Origin: an uncultured Anaerolineae bacterium
Lineage (GTDB): Bacteria; Chloroflexota; Anaerolineae; Promineifilales; Promineifilaceae
Assembly (NCBI GenBank): GCA_905479495.1
Contig: CAJQMR010000001.1
Location: 111,697-175,696, forward strand
Direction: 5' to 3'
Length of the DNA stretch: 64,000 nucleotides
The notes beneath the pieces were generated by a model. It made no database searches and was not told where the DNA came from. It was given only the letters and a program-made list of their open reading frames with translations. Shown one piece after another: positions 24,821-33,790 of this stretch (position 1 is its first letter; each line of letters begins with the position of its first letter). Position numbers and translations under genes: made by a program.

Positions 24821-25638
24821 GCAAACCCGGAAGAAACGATCCCTGCTACTGCGGCAGCGGCCTAAAGTACAAAAAATGCCACATGAAAGAAGACCAAGAA
24901 GCCGAAAAAGAGCGCAGCCACGTTCAGCGCGCCGCTGGCTTTATTCGGCGCGACCTGCTTAAATTTGCCCGCGATGAACGCTTTGCTGAAGATTTCGCCA
25001 ACGCCCTGCCACTTTACTGGAATGAGTATTACGACGCATCCAATGCAGAGCAAATGAGCCAGCCAGAAGCACTGCGCTTCTTCGACTGGTTTGTATTTGA
25101 TTACACGCTCGCCGATGGCCAACGATTGATCAATCTGTATGTGGATGAGCAAATGGCAGATTTATCGGTGCATCAGCAAAAAATTGCCGCCGATTGGTTA
25201 CATGCAGAGGCAGGAACGCTGTATGAGCTGATGGCTTACGACGGGCAGAAATTACAGCTGCGCGACACCTTCACAGAGGAAACATTTGAGGTATATGAAG
25301 CAGGCGGACGTGGCAACGTTGAGCTGGGCGAACTGATTCTTACCCGTCTGGTGCCTGTAGCCGACCGTCTGGAATTTAGCACTACATCCGCTTACCTGCC
25401 CAGCGCCGAAATCACAGACATCAAAGAAAAAATTGGCGCAGCGAAAGAAGCGTATTTAGCTGAGCATCCCGAAGCCAGCCACACGGAATTTATGCGGCGG
25501 CACAGTCATCTATTGGTACACCACGCCCTGCTGGAAGCCAAAAACCAGGGTCGCCCACCCGTAGCCCGCCTGGACGCGGATCGCAGCGACAAGAAAACGC
25601 AAAAAATTGCCCAGGGCATGGCCCGCTTCAAACGATGA
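24817..25638 (+). CDS. SEC-C motif protein
   Basis: 273 residues. The N-terminal zinc-binding SEC-C motif is intact (DPCYCGSGLKYKKCH, Cys-x-Cys-x8-Cys-His). The rest is mostly helical with an acidic centre and resembles uncharacterised SEC-C-containing proteins. SEC-C motifs bind zinc and often mediate ribosome or SecA/SecB contacts. It overlaps both neighbours by 4 bp (ATGA at each end), so it is co-translated with the HAD enzyme and AroA. Function is not known. Confidence 0.82.
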   Translation: MSKPGRNDPCYCGSGLKYKKCHMKEDQEAEKERSHVQRAAGFIRRDLLKFARDERFAEDFANALPLYWNEYYDASNAEQMSQPEALRFFDWFVFDYTLADGQRLINLYVDEQMADLSVHQQKIAADWLHAEAGTLYELMAYDGQKLQLRDTFTEETFEVYEAGGRGNVELGELILTRLVPVADRLEFSTTSAYLPSAEITDIKEKIGAAKEAYLAEHPEASHTEFMRRHSHLLVHHALLEAKNQGRPPVARLDADRSDKKTQKIAQGMARFKR

Positions 25639-26969
25639 GCAAACAATTACTGATTCGTCCCCAAAAAACGCCTTTGCAAGGTGTCATCTCGGTCCCTGGC
25701 GACAAGTCGATTAGCCACCGGGCCGTGATGCTGGCCTCGCTGGCGGAGGGCACCAGCACGATTCGCCGCTGGCTGCCGGCGGGGGATACACTGGCCACGT
25801 TGCAAATCATCCAGGACCTCGGCGTTTCTGTGCAAATTGACAAACGCTCGGACATTGCCTGGGATTTAACTATTGAGGGACGTGGGCTGCATGGCTGGCA
25901 AACGCCGACGCAGCCACTGGACTGCCGCAACGCGGGAACAGGCATGCGCCTGCTGGCAGGATTGCTAGCTGGACAAAGTTTCCCCAGCGTGTTAGACGGC
26001 AGCGAGCAGCTGCGCAAACGCCCCATGCGCCGCATCACCGATCCGCTGAGTGAGATGGGGGCTAATATTGAAGCGGAAAACGGCCGTTGCCCCCTCGCCA
26101 TCACCCCCGGACAACTGCACGGCATCGAATACCGCATGAACGTGGCCAGCGCCCAGGTGAAGAGCGCCATTCTGCTGGCCGGACTGTACGCCGCAGGCGA
26201 AACCCGCGTCTACCAGCCCGGCCCCGCCCGCGACCACACGGAGCGGATGCTGCAAGCGATGGGCGTGTCGGTGCGTACGGAAAGGGATTGGGTGATTTTG
26301 CCCGCCGCGCCGGAGGGTGGTTGGCGGTTACGGCCGTTAGACCTCACGGTCCCTGCCGATCCCTCTTCCGCCGCGTTTCCCCTGGTGGCCGCTGCCATTG
26401 TGCCCCATTCCCAAATCACCATTGCGGGCGTGGGCCTGAACGAGACGCGCACCGGCATTCTGGACATGCTGCAAGCGATGGGGGCTGAACTCACTGTGCA
26501 CAATGAACATCTCAGCGGCGGCGAGCGGCTGGGCGATCTCACCGTCTCCTTTAGCGAGCTGCACAGCACCAACGTGCGCGGTGAAACCGTGGTGCGCGGC
26601 ATCGATGAGCTGCCCGTTTGGGCTGTGGCTACCACGCAGGCCGCAGGCGTTAGCCAGGTGGAAGATGCCGCCGAACTACGCGTGAAAGAAGTGGACCGCA
26701 TCTCGGTTTTGGCAGGCGAACTGCGCAAGCTAGGCGTGGAGATGATGGAAAGTCCCGATGGCTTCTCGGTGGCCGGTCCGCTGCGGTTGTTTGGCGGTGA
26801 GGTAGACAGCCACGATGATCACCGGCTGGGCATGTCACTGGCGGTAGCTGGCCTGGTCACTCACGGCCTCACCCTGGTTCACGACGCGGGCTGCATCGCC
26901 GACAGCTTCCCAGGCTTTGTAGAAATGATGCAATCCCTCGGCGCAAATATGGAATGGCTTGATCGGTAA
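25635..26969 (+). CDS. aroA: 3-phosphoshikimate 1-carboxyvinyltransferase (EPSP synthase)
   Basis: 444 residues, full length. It joins shikimate-3-phosphate and phosphoenolpyruvate in chorismate synthesis. Landmarks: VPGDKSISHRA (shikimate/PEP-binding Lys and Ser), LDCRNAGTGMRLLAG, the catalytic Asp region ELPVWAV and KEVDRI, and DSHDDHRLGMSLAVAGL near the end. Cytoplasmic. It starts within the stop of the SEC-C gene and is followed 38 bp later by aroE, so the aromatic pathway genes are linked. Two ACGGCCGT sites lie within it. Confidence 0.95.
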   Translation: MSKQLLIRPQKTPLQGVISVPGDKSISHRAVMLASLAEGTSTIRRWLPAGDTLATLQIIQDLGVSVQIDKRSDIAWDLTIEGRGLHGWQTPTQPLDCRNAGTGMRLLAGLLAGQSFPSVLDGSEQLRKRPMRRITDPLSEMGANIEAENGRCPLAITPGQLHGIEYRMNVASAQVKSAILLAGLYAAGETRVYQPGPARDHTERMLQAMGVSVRTERDWVILPAAPEGGWRLRPLDLTVPADPSSAAFPLVAAAIVPHSQITIAGVGLNETRTGILDMLQAMGAELTVHNEHLSGGERLGDLTVSFSELHSTNVRGETVVRGIDELPVWAVATTQAAGVSQVEDAAELRVKEVDRISVLAGELRKLGVEMMESPDGFSVAGPLRLFGGEVDSHDDHRLGMSLAVAGLVTHGLTLVHDAGCIADSFPGFVEMMQSLGANMEWLDR

Positions 26970-27003
26970 TCGGTCATCAGTAGGTCAGTAAACAGATAAC
27001 CGA
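26965..27003. repeat. GTAATCGG/ATCAGTAGGTCAGTAA phrase, partial copy
   Basis: GTAATCGGTCATCAGTAGGT followed by CAGTAAACAGATAACCG lies between aroA and aroE. It uses the same words as the hairpin at 61097-61145 but has lost the paired arm. Its first bases include the aroA stop codon. Confidence 0.55.
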
Positions 27004-27007
27004 AAAA

Positions 27008-27871
27008 ATGATCCCAATCAACGGCAAGACCCAACTCATCGGCCTTATTGGCTGGCCCGTTTCCCACAGCTTTAGCCCGGCAATGCACAACGCAGCGGCG
27101 CAGGCATTGGGGCTGAACTGGGCGTATGTACCGCTGCCTGTTGCCCCAGAAAATGTGGCAACGGCCGTTTCCGGCCTGCCATCTCTTGGGTTTCGCGGGG
27201 TCAACGTGACGGTGCCCCACAAGCAAGCGGTTATGCCCCTGCTGGACGAATTAGAACCGGGCGCGCAGGCGATTGGCGCGGTGAATACAATTGTGGTGGG
27301 CGAAAACGGCCGCCTCACCGGGCACAACACCGACTGGTCTGGCTTTCTGGCCGACTTGCAGGTACACAGCGTTTCTGTAGCTGGACGAGATTGTTTGCTG
27401 CTAGGCGCAGGTGGCTCGGCTAGAGCCGTGGCTTATGCCCTGGCCAAATCGGGGGCGCGGCTACACATTTTGGCCCGGCGCGTGGTTCAGGCAGAACAGT
27501 TGATGGCGGATTTACGGCCGTACCTGCCCCAGGCGCAGCTAAGCTGCCAACCACTGAATGAATTGCAAAAAGTTTCAGCCAGCCTGTCTGCACCGCTCAT
27601 CGTCAACAGCACGCCGCTGGGCATGACACCCAACGAAATGACCTCCGTTTGGCCCGATACACTACCCTTACCCAGCGAAGCCACTGTTTATGACCTGGTT
27701 TACAATCCACCTCATACTCGACTGATGCAGCAGGCGGAGATGGCAGGCTGCTGGGCGATCAACGGATTGGGCATGTTGGTTCAGCAGGGAGCCAAAGCGT
27801 TTGCCTTGTGGACGGGGCAAGAGCCGGATACGGCCGTCATGACCAACGCCATCCAACAGTTTAACGCCTAA
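27008..27871 (+). CDS. aroE: Shikimate dehydrogenase
   Basis: 287 residues. It reduces 3-dehydroshikimate with NADPH. Landmarks: GWPVSHSFSPAMHN (substrate-binding Ser pair), NVTVPHKQ (catalytic Lys), HNTDWSGF (catalytic Asp), and the cofactor loop LLGAGGSARAVAY. The C-terminal substrate cap INGLGMLVQQGAKAF is complete. Cytoplasmic. It is directly downstream of aroA in the same direction. Confidence 0.95.
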   Translation: MIPINGKTQLIGLIGWPVSHSFSPAMHNAAAQALGLNWAYVPLPVAPENVATAVSGLPSLGFRGVNVTVPHKQAVMPLLDELEPGAQAIGAVNTIVVGENGRLTGHNTDWSGFLADLQVHSVSVAGRDCLLLGAGGSARAVAYALAKSGARLHILARRVVQAEQLMADLRPYLPQAQLSCQPLNELQKVSASLSAPLIVNSTPLGMTPNEMTSVWPDTLPLPSEATVYDLVYNPPHTRLMQQAEMAGCWAINGLGMLVQQGAKAFALWTGQEPDTAVMTNAIQQFNA

Positions 27872-27884
27872 AAAAGGGATATTC

Positions 27885-28673
27885 ATGCCGCCAAAACGTG
27901 TTCTTGTGGTAACGGCCGTTCTCCTCGCCGCCCTGTTTAGCCTCACCAACCTGCTGCGCCCACTGCAAACCGTCTCTTCGGCCGCACAAGCAACCACCTT
28001 ACTTTACGACAGCAGCCTGGGCACCACTCCCGACCAGCAAAATTTTAGCTATCGGGCAATCGGCCTCTTTCCGCAGGCCAGCCAGACCTACAGCACGCCC
28101 GCGACTGTCCTGAATACCGCCAACCAGTTAAGCGATTATGCTGGCTACACCGTAACGCAAGCAGCCATGCCAACTTTAAGTCGTACCGTTGGTTTTCAAC
28201 TGAGCCTTGACCTGCGCCTCATCTCGGAAAATCACGGCAGCAACAATGATCGAGCTGGCTTCAGCCTCATCCTATTGAGCGAAGATTTATACGGGGTAGA
28301 GATAGCCTTTTGGGATGATGAGATTTGGGTGCAGGAAGGCAATGGCGCGCAATTATTTACTCACGCGGAAGGGGTTGCCTACGACACGACCACGGCACTG
28401 ACCACTTACAAGCTCACTGTGATCAGCAACACCTATCAGCTGTCCGCCAACGATGTGACCCTGCTCAGCGGCAACCTGCGCCAATATACGGATTGGACAC
28501 CACCAACAGTTCCAGGAATCGGTACACTGCCAGACCCTTATGAGCAGCCCAACCAGCTATTTTTAGGTGATGACACCTCATCGGCTGGAGCAGAGGTATG
28601 GCTGGGCGATGTCACCATTCAAGACAAAGTGCCAGATTACACGCTTTTTCTGCCGTTTATCATCAATCCCTAG
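27885..28673 (+). CDS. Secreted hypothetical protein with LFLPFI C-terminal tail
   Basis: 262 residues, 13 bp after aroE. An N-terminal signal peptide (VLVVTAVLLAALFSLTNLL) is followed by a beta-rich domain reminiscent of concanavalin-like sandwich folds (DRAGFSLILLSEDLYGVEIAFWDD as separate strands). It ends YTLFLPFIINP. Short tails of this LPx(V/I) type end many exported proteins of Chloroflexota and may be a sorting signal (from general familiarity, not proven). No enzyme motif is seen. Confidence 0.7.
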   Translation: MPPKRVLVVTAVLLAALFSLTNLLRPLQTVSSAAQATTLLYDSSLGTTPDQQNFSYRAIGLFPQASQTYSTPATVLNTANQLSDYAGYTVTQAAMPTLSRTVGFQLSLDLRLISENHGSNNDRAGFSLILLSEDLYGVEIAFWDDEIWVQEGNGAQLFTHAEGVAYDTTTALTTYKLTVISNTYQLSANDVTLLSGNLRQYTDWTPPTVPGIGTLPDPYEQPNQLFLGDDTSSAGAEVWLGDVTIQDKVPDYTLFLPFIINP

Positions 28674-28711
28674 GACTGAATATTGACTTCTCTTTACTGA
28701 ACGCTGATTAC

Positions 28712-29545
28712 TTACGAGTGAGTGGTACGCAAATGCCATTGGCCACGAGTGGCCAGGGCCACGTCCCGGGCCAGCGCCTCAGCCGATTCGTAGCGATCTT
28801 CGGGGGTTTTGGCCAGCGTCCGGCCAATAATCTCGTCCCACATGGCGGGCAGTTCGGCAATGACACTGCGCACGCTAGGGACGGGTGCATGGATGTGGGC
28901 TGAGGCCGTGCGGGAAGGGGTAGCCGCCCGAAAAGGATGCTTTCCTGTCAAAATGAGGTAGAGAATAACGCCTAAAGAGTAGATGTCGGAACGGCCGTCC
29001 ACCCGCAAACGCTGCGCCTGTTCAGGGCTCATGTACTCCGGCGTCCCTACCAGCAGGGTCCCCGTCATGCCCGATCTGCGTCGGGTAAATTTGGCCAGCC
29101 CAAAATCCGTCAGAAACGCTTCATTCGTCTGATTAAACAAAATATTTGAGGGCTTCACATCGCGATGCACAATACCCACCCGGTGAGCAGCATCCAATCC
29201 TTCAGCGATGCGTCCCATCAAGTCACACAGCTCTTGCCGCGTCAAACCACGCCGCTTAAGCCGGCTTTGCAGCGAGCCATTGGGCATATGGCGCATGACA
29301 ATGTAAGGCTGTACGCCATGCAGGCCAAAATCATAAATAGGGACAATGGTGGGGTGTTCCAAAGAAGCAATGGCTTCTGCTTCCTGGTAAAAAAAGTCGA
29401 GGGAGAGTGGATCTTGAGTCAGCTCATAGGCCAAAATTTTAATAGCGATATGCCGCTTGATAAACGGATCGCGCGCCAGGTACACAGACGCCATTTCGCC
29501 ATTGCCTAACTCCTCAATGATTTCGTATCGGCCTATTTTTGCCAT
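28712..29545 (-). CDS. Serine/threonine protein kinase, kinase domain only
   Basis: 277 residues, almost exactly one Hanks-type kinase domain. The Gly-rich loop is relaxed (GNGEMASVY), followed by the catalytic Lys in IAIKIL, HRDVKPSN, the DFG in TDFGLAKF, and the activation segment and P+1 loop GTPEYMSPEQA. No membrane helix or sensor domain, so it is cytoplasmic. The second kinase at 30.2 kb is divergently placed and shares high similarity in these motifs. The FHA protein at 4.8 kb could read its product. Confidence 0.9.
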   Translation of the reverse strand: MAKIGRYEIIEELGNGEMASVYLARDPFIKRHIAIKILAYELTQDPLSLDFFYQEAEAIASLEHPTIVPIYDFGLHGVQPYIVMRHMPNGSLQSRLKRRGLTRQELCDLMGRIAEGLDAAHRVGIVHRDVKPSNILFNQTNEAFLTDFGLAKFTRRRSGMTGTLLVGTPEYMSPEQAQRLRVDGRSDIYSLGVILYLILTGKHPFRAATPSRTASAHIHAPVPSVRSVIAELPAMWDEIIGRTLAKTPEDRYESAEALARDVALATRGQWHLRTTHS

Positions 29546-29773
29546 CGGTACTTATCTTTAACTTTCATCAACTAGACAGCCATCCTAACAAATCGACCGC
29601 AACAACGATATAGGACATGGGACATCCTTTAGAAAATTTCACCTGTTGTTCACCTGTCAGCAATATGTCGGCCAAATGGCAGTTTTTAAAGCACTAAACT
29701 CAGTATGCTTTGGATATGGCGTTATGGCAAACGGCCGTTTCTGTCTGAGTTCTTGCAAAATTGGAGGTGGTGT

Positions 29774-29980
29774 ATGCTGTCTACCATTAGCCCCTTGTTA
29801 ACTGTATGGGGCCTCATCGTTGTAACGAGTGTGCTGTTCTTTTGGCGTTTTCTACGCTTTGCTTTATCAACCTGTGATGCCGATAATATGACACATGGTT
29901 TGGCACATCTATTTTGCCTACTCCTGCTGTCGGCAGGGTTAGCCTTGGGCGTGATGATTTATAATATACCGGTACGTTAG
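29774..29980 (+). CDS. Small two-helix membrane protein
   Basis: 68 residues from ATG 29774, chosen for the strong GGAGGTGG site 7 bp upstream; the frame opens at 29705. Two hydrophobic helices (LLTVWGLIVVTSVLFFWRF and LFCLLLLSAGLALGVMIY). No family is recognised. It lies between two kinase genes and could be an accessory membrane subunit, but nothing shows this. Confidence 0.55.
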   Translation: MLSTISPLLTVWGLIVVTSVLFFWRFLRFALSTCDADNMTHGLAHLFCLLLLSAGLALGVMIYNIPVR

Positions 29981-30102
29981 AGTGTAATGGATTTTCTTAA
30001 TAGTACAATAAGCTGCGCCCATCTTTTTTTATTTTTTGTTACAATGGCTCCGTTGTTTGCATCTCTAACGCTTCTTGTCCATGTGCCTAAAACCCATATC
30101 GT

Positions 30103-30202
30103 GTGATCGGCAATAAGTTTTTGCAGCAATGCTGAAACGGCTTGGCTGATTACTCAAGTGAGAGCGAATAAGATTCGGGAATGTAATAGGTTTCACTTTC
30201 AC
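30103..30202. repeat. Paired GT...AC hairpins joined by TCAA (pair 4)
   Basis: Hairpin a, 30103-30153: GTGATCGGC ... GCTGATTAC, where two mismatches are G-U compatible. Linker TCAA, 30154-30157. Hairpin b, 30158-30202: GTGAGAG ... CTTTCAC. Hairpin a aligns with the reverse complement of 23276-23326 along its whole length. The pair ends 14 bp before the ATG of the kinase-phosphatase gene. Confidence 0.75.
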
Positions 30203-30216
30203 CATTTATCGTTGGC

Positions 30217-33200
30217 ATGAACTCATCAAACCCGGAAGAGCTACCTACTCAGATAGGTCGATACCAGATTAAATCCTTGCTAGGCCGAGGCGGCATGGCG
30301 GTGGTTTACCTTGCCTTCGACCCATACATTGAACGCCAGGTAGCGATCAAGGTTTTATTGAAGGATCGCAGCTACGACGACAATTTACGCTCCCGTTTTA
30401 AGCGCGAAAGCCGCATGGTGGCCTCGCTCAATCATCCTGCCATCGTGCCCGTGTACGACTTTGGTGAAGAAGATGAACAGCCGTACCTGGTGATGCGCTA
30501 TATGGAGGGCGGATCGCTGCGGGAGCGCCTAAAACATGCGCCGCTCACCCTGGGCGAAGTGGCCACCATCTTAAACCAGATTGCCCCGGCATTAGATACA
30601 ACCCATTCGCACAATATTATTCATCGCGATTTAAAGCCATCGAACATTTTGTTTGACAACAGCCAAAAAGCATACCTGGCTGATTTTGGTCTGGCCAAGT
30701 TTGCCGAGGGCACGTTTACCACGCTGACGCGTAATGATGGCATGGTGGGCACGCCTGCCTACATGAGCCCAGAGCAAATTAGGGCACAGGCGCACCTGGA
30801 CGGCCGTACCGATATTTATGCACTGGGCGTCATTTTGTATGAAATGCTGGCGGGGAAGCTGCCGTTTACAGCAGACGGCCGTTTGCCCGTAGCCCTTATG
30901 CATTTGTCTGACCCCGTACCCGATGTCACCATGCTGAACCCCAGCCTGCCCAAGTCGATCAGCCAGATCATCGCCCGGGCAATGGCCAAAAGTCGTGAAG
31001 ATCGGTTTGCGACCGCATCTGACCTAACCACTCCGTTTGTAGAAGCAGCGCAAATGGAAACACTGCCGCCGGTAGAGTTCCCCAATGCGCCTCCCATCAT
31101 CATCCAGCCAGAATCAGAAAGCGGCAGCTCTATAACCAGCGGCTTTACCGATGTGGGCGAGAAAGACAGCAAAGAGCCGCTGCCCAACTGGCTGCAAGCG
31201 TGGCTGGCAGGCTGCGGCACCAAGCAAGATATTGGCCGGTCGCGCACACGCGGCACTTTGGAAGATCGGCTGCGCGTTGGTGCCGTTCAAACGGGTGGTG
31301 GCCTACATCTGCTGGTAGCCATCGTTTCCGACGGCGGCAGCAGCCAGCAGCACGGCCATCTCGCCGCAGAATTGGCTATTTCGGAGCTATTTAGCCAGAT
31401 CGAGCAGGCAGACACGGCCGTTCCCAGCGAAATTCCCGACATGCTGCAACGCGCCCTGCAAAAAACCAACCGCACCCTCTTTTCCGTATCGCAGCAGCAC
31501 CGTGACCCACTGGTGATGCAGTCAATGGTGGCCCTGGTAGCCATTCACGAAGACCGCCTATACATGGCCCATGTAGGCAACGGCCGTATTTATCTGTTGC
31601 GGCAGCATCGCCTGCACCGGCTCACCCGTAACTTGCCTCAGGCACCAGCCATCAATAACAACAAAACGCGCACGAATGGCAGCCACAGCAACCACAGCAG
31701 TGCCATCGGCCTGGAACCAGAGCTGCACATCGATCTCGGTTTGTACCTGAACAGTAATGAAAATGAAACGGCCGCACGACAAAACCAGGGACTGCTGCTG
31801 AAAGCCAACGACCGTTTGCTGCTCTGTTCTGATGGGCTTATTACGCCCAACGGTCGGCGGCGACGGCACCGTCGCCTGCGCCGGGTGATTGCCGAGAACA
31901 CGCCCGCAGAAGCGGCCAAAATTTTGGTGCAGGATGCGCTGGATCGCAATGTGCCGGATAACGTGACGGCCGTGGTGCTGCAAGCGCCAGGCACGATGCT
32001 GCATGTCCCCCTGCATCTGAAACGGCCGTTTCAGATGGCCGCCGCCGCTTTTTCCACCGTTTCCCTTATTATTTTGCTGCTGCTCATCCCCGGCCGCTCC
32101 CAGCCAGATGGGGTTTTCTTCCCACCAGGCACGGCCACGCAGATTGCCCAAATTATTAATGGCCTGACGGCAACGGCCGCTAATAGTTCAGCTCAAATTG
32201 TGCCTACAGGAATTGCGCCACTCATTGCCCCGGCCAATGTGCCGGAGCCTGGCTTTGCCGTTATTTTTGCCGCCGGAGAAGGGGCACTGTTCCGCCCCAG
32301 CGGAGCCACTGAATGGCAAGCCGCCCGGGCCGGTGATTTAGTGCGCATTGGTCCAGATGCCGCCATTCAATCAGGCACTGACCGCATGGGTGTGGTGCTG
32401 TCTGACGGCGCAGAACTATACCTGGCTTCCGAGGCTGAATTGATGCTGAACGGGGTCAATCAAACTGAAAACGAACCCGGCGCAACACAAGTTTCTTTAA
32501 TGTACGGCCGTATGCTCATCCATTACAAAAATGCAGATCCCCACAACTTTGAACTGGACGTGCCATCAGAGGCGATGGTGCTGCTGCCGACAGACAACAA
32601 TGTGGCTGGCGTGATTTATGATGCGGAAACGGCCGTTTTAGAATTGGACTGCTTCACGGGCAGCTGCCGCTTGCGCAACAATCGCAACAGCCAACTGCTG
32701 CTGCCTACCGGACGATATGGCGTGGTGGCCGGAACCAACATCACCACCCGCAGTTCTGCTCGCGTAACGCTCTACTGCGACCTGGCTCCCACGCTGGTGG
32801 CCTGCCCCACACCGACACCGATGCCCACGCAAACCCTGCCCCCCATCATACAAACAGTTATTGCCGCCACAGAAACAGCCAACGCCCAAACCGCCACACC
32901 CACACCCAGCCTCACGCCGTCGAACACGCCGTCCCCGTCACCATCACCATCGGTGACGCCACTGCCCACCGTCACACCGCAACCCGGCTCTACCAGCCAA
33001 CCACCCAGCAGTACACCTGTACCCACCACCGTGCCTCCGAGCAACACACCCAAGCCTGCATCTACGTCAACATCTGTACCTACATCAACCCCTCGGGTCA
33101 GCACAGCGACACCGATACCGCCTACAAGTACGCCGGTGCCGCCATCTTCAACGCCAAACCCCACCAATACACCAGTGCCGACAAACACACCCCAATTACG

Positions 33201-33255
33201 GTTCACCGCTACGCCCCTGCCCACCTTAACCCCAACCAAAAACCCAAATACCTAA
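30217..33255 (+). CDS. Ser/Thr kinase fused to PP2C-like phosphatase, membrane helix and FecR-like outer domain
   Basis: 1012 residues. About 13-280: complete Hanks kinase (GRGGMAVVY, AIKVLL, HRDLKPSN, ADFGLAKF, GTPAYMSPEQ). About 345-600: PP2C-like domain (VAIVSDGGSS, AHVGNGRIYLLR, LLLCSDGL, PDNVTAVVL); three metal-site Asp positions are kept, but the usual GDSR reads GNGR. About 608-628: membrane helix. About 690-870: outside FecR-like beta domain. From about 880: Thr/Pro/Ser-rich stalk. So kinase and opposing phosphatase are in one cytoplasmic chain, coupled to an external sensor-like part. The start ATG 30217 follows hairpin pair 4. Alternative view: the PP2C part may be a regulatory pseudo-domain. 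Confidence 0.87.
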   Translation: MNSSNPEELPTQIGRYQIKSLLGRGGMAVVYLAFDPYIERQVAIKVLLKDRSYDDNLRSRFKRESRMVASLNHPAIVPVYDFGEEDEQPYLVMRYMEGGSLRERLKHAPLTLGEVATILNQIAPALDTTHSHNIIHRDLKPSNILFDNSQKAYLADFGLAKFAEGTFTTLTRNDGMVGTPAYMSPEQIRAQAHLDGRTDIYALGVILYEMLAGKLPFTADGRLPVALMHLSDPVPDVTMLNPSLPKSISQIIARAMAKSREDRFATASDLTTPFVEAAQMETLPPVEFPNAPPIIIQPESESGSSITSGFTDVGEKDSKEPLPNWLQAWLAGCGTKQDIGRSRTRGTLEDRLRVGAVQTGGGLHLLVAIVSDGGSSQQHGHLAAELAISELFSQIEQADTAVPSEIPDMLQRALQKTNRTLFSVSQQHRDPLVMQSMVALVAIHEDRLYMAHVGNGRIYLLRQHRLHRLTRNLPQAPAINNNKTRTNGSHSNHSSAIGLEPELHIDLGLYLNSNENETAARQNQGLLLKANDRLLLCSDGLITPNGRRRRHRRLRRVIAENTPAEAAKILVQDALDRNVPDNVTAVVLQAPGTMLHVPLHLKRPFQMAAAAFSTVSLIILLLLIPGRSQPDGVFFPPGTATQIAQIINGLTATAANSSAQIVPTGIAPLIAPANVPEPGFAVIFAAGEGALFRPSGATEWQAARAGDLVRIGPDAAIQSGTDRMGVVLSDGAELYLASEAELMLNGVNQTENEPGATQVSLMYGRMLIHYKNADPHNFELDVPSEAMVLLPTDNNVAGVIYDAETAVLELDCFTGSCRLRNNRNSQLLLPTGRYGVVAGTNITTRSSARVTLYCDLAPTLVACPTPTPMPTQTLPPIIQTVIAATETANAQTATPTPSLTPSNTPSPSPSPSVTPLPTVTPQPGSTSQPPSSTPVPTTVPPSNTPKPASTSTSVPTSTPRVSTATPIPPTSTPVPPSSTPNPTNTPVPTNTPQLRFTATPLPTLTPTKNPNT

Positions 33256-33269
33256 ACTTAAGGATGTTT

Positions 33270-33782
33270 ATGCACCGCTCTCGTTTTTTATGGATTCTAC
33301 TTCTAGCAGGATTTCTCAGTGTGACCACAGTCGCTTGCTTTCGATCCACAACGCCGCCTGCACCAGACATGGCTGGGGGTGTTTATGAATATGCCGGTTA
33401 TGAAGTCTTCCACTGGTCGGAAGGTCTGGACATCATGATCTGGCATGATGCCATTGGCAATGGCACTTGCGACAGCAGCGGCGCAACCGACGATGACACC
33501 CATTTGGTACAATGCCAGGCCCTATCTGCAAGCGGGTATGATTTTTTCTGGCAAATCGAGACGAAGGACGGCCGTACCGCTCAATTCAGTATCAACAACC
33601 AACCCTTTGACCTGGCAGATGGCACCGTTTTCCTCGTAACCACAGCCAGTGGGCAAACAGATATTCAGCAATTACAGCGCGACCTCTCTGGCTTAACCGC
33701 CGACGACCCAAGCATTACGGCGTATAGTCTGGCCGATCCTGACATCAATCAGTTCATTCAATCGACAACGCCTGAAGAATAA
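33270..33782 (+). CDS. Putative lipoprotein
   Basis: 170 residues from ATG 33270; an ATG at 33264 is too close to AAGGA. The signal peptide ends in a lipobox (VTTVAC). The mature part is acidic with few features; two Cys around TCDSS and VQCQ may pair. It follows the kinase-phosphatase gene by 14 bp, so it is probably co-transcribed and could act with that protein's outer domain (inference). Family not recognised. Confidence 0.65.
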   Translation: MHRSRFLWILLLAGFLSVTTVACFRSTTPPAPDMAGGVYEYAGYEVFHWSEGLDIMIWHDAIGNGTCDSSGATDDDTHLVQCQALSASGYDFFWQIETKDGRTAQFSINNQPFDLADGTVFLVTTASGQTDIQQLQRDLSGLTADDPSITAYSLADPDINQFIQSTTPEE

Positions 33783-33790
33783 GTCACTCT

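Noticed and set aside
32880..33250. Minus-strand Gly/Val-rich frame
   Set aside because: Shadow of the Thr/Pro-rich stalk of the kinase-phosphatase protein.
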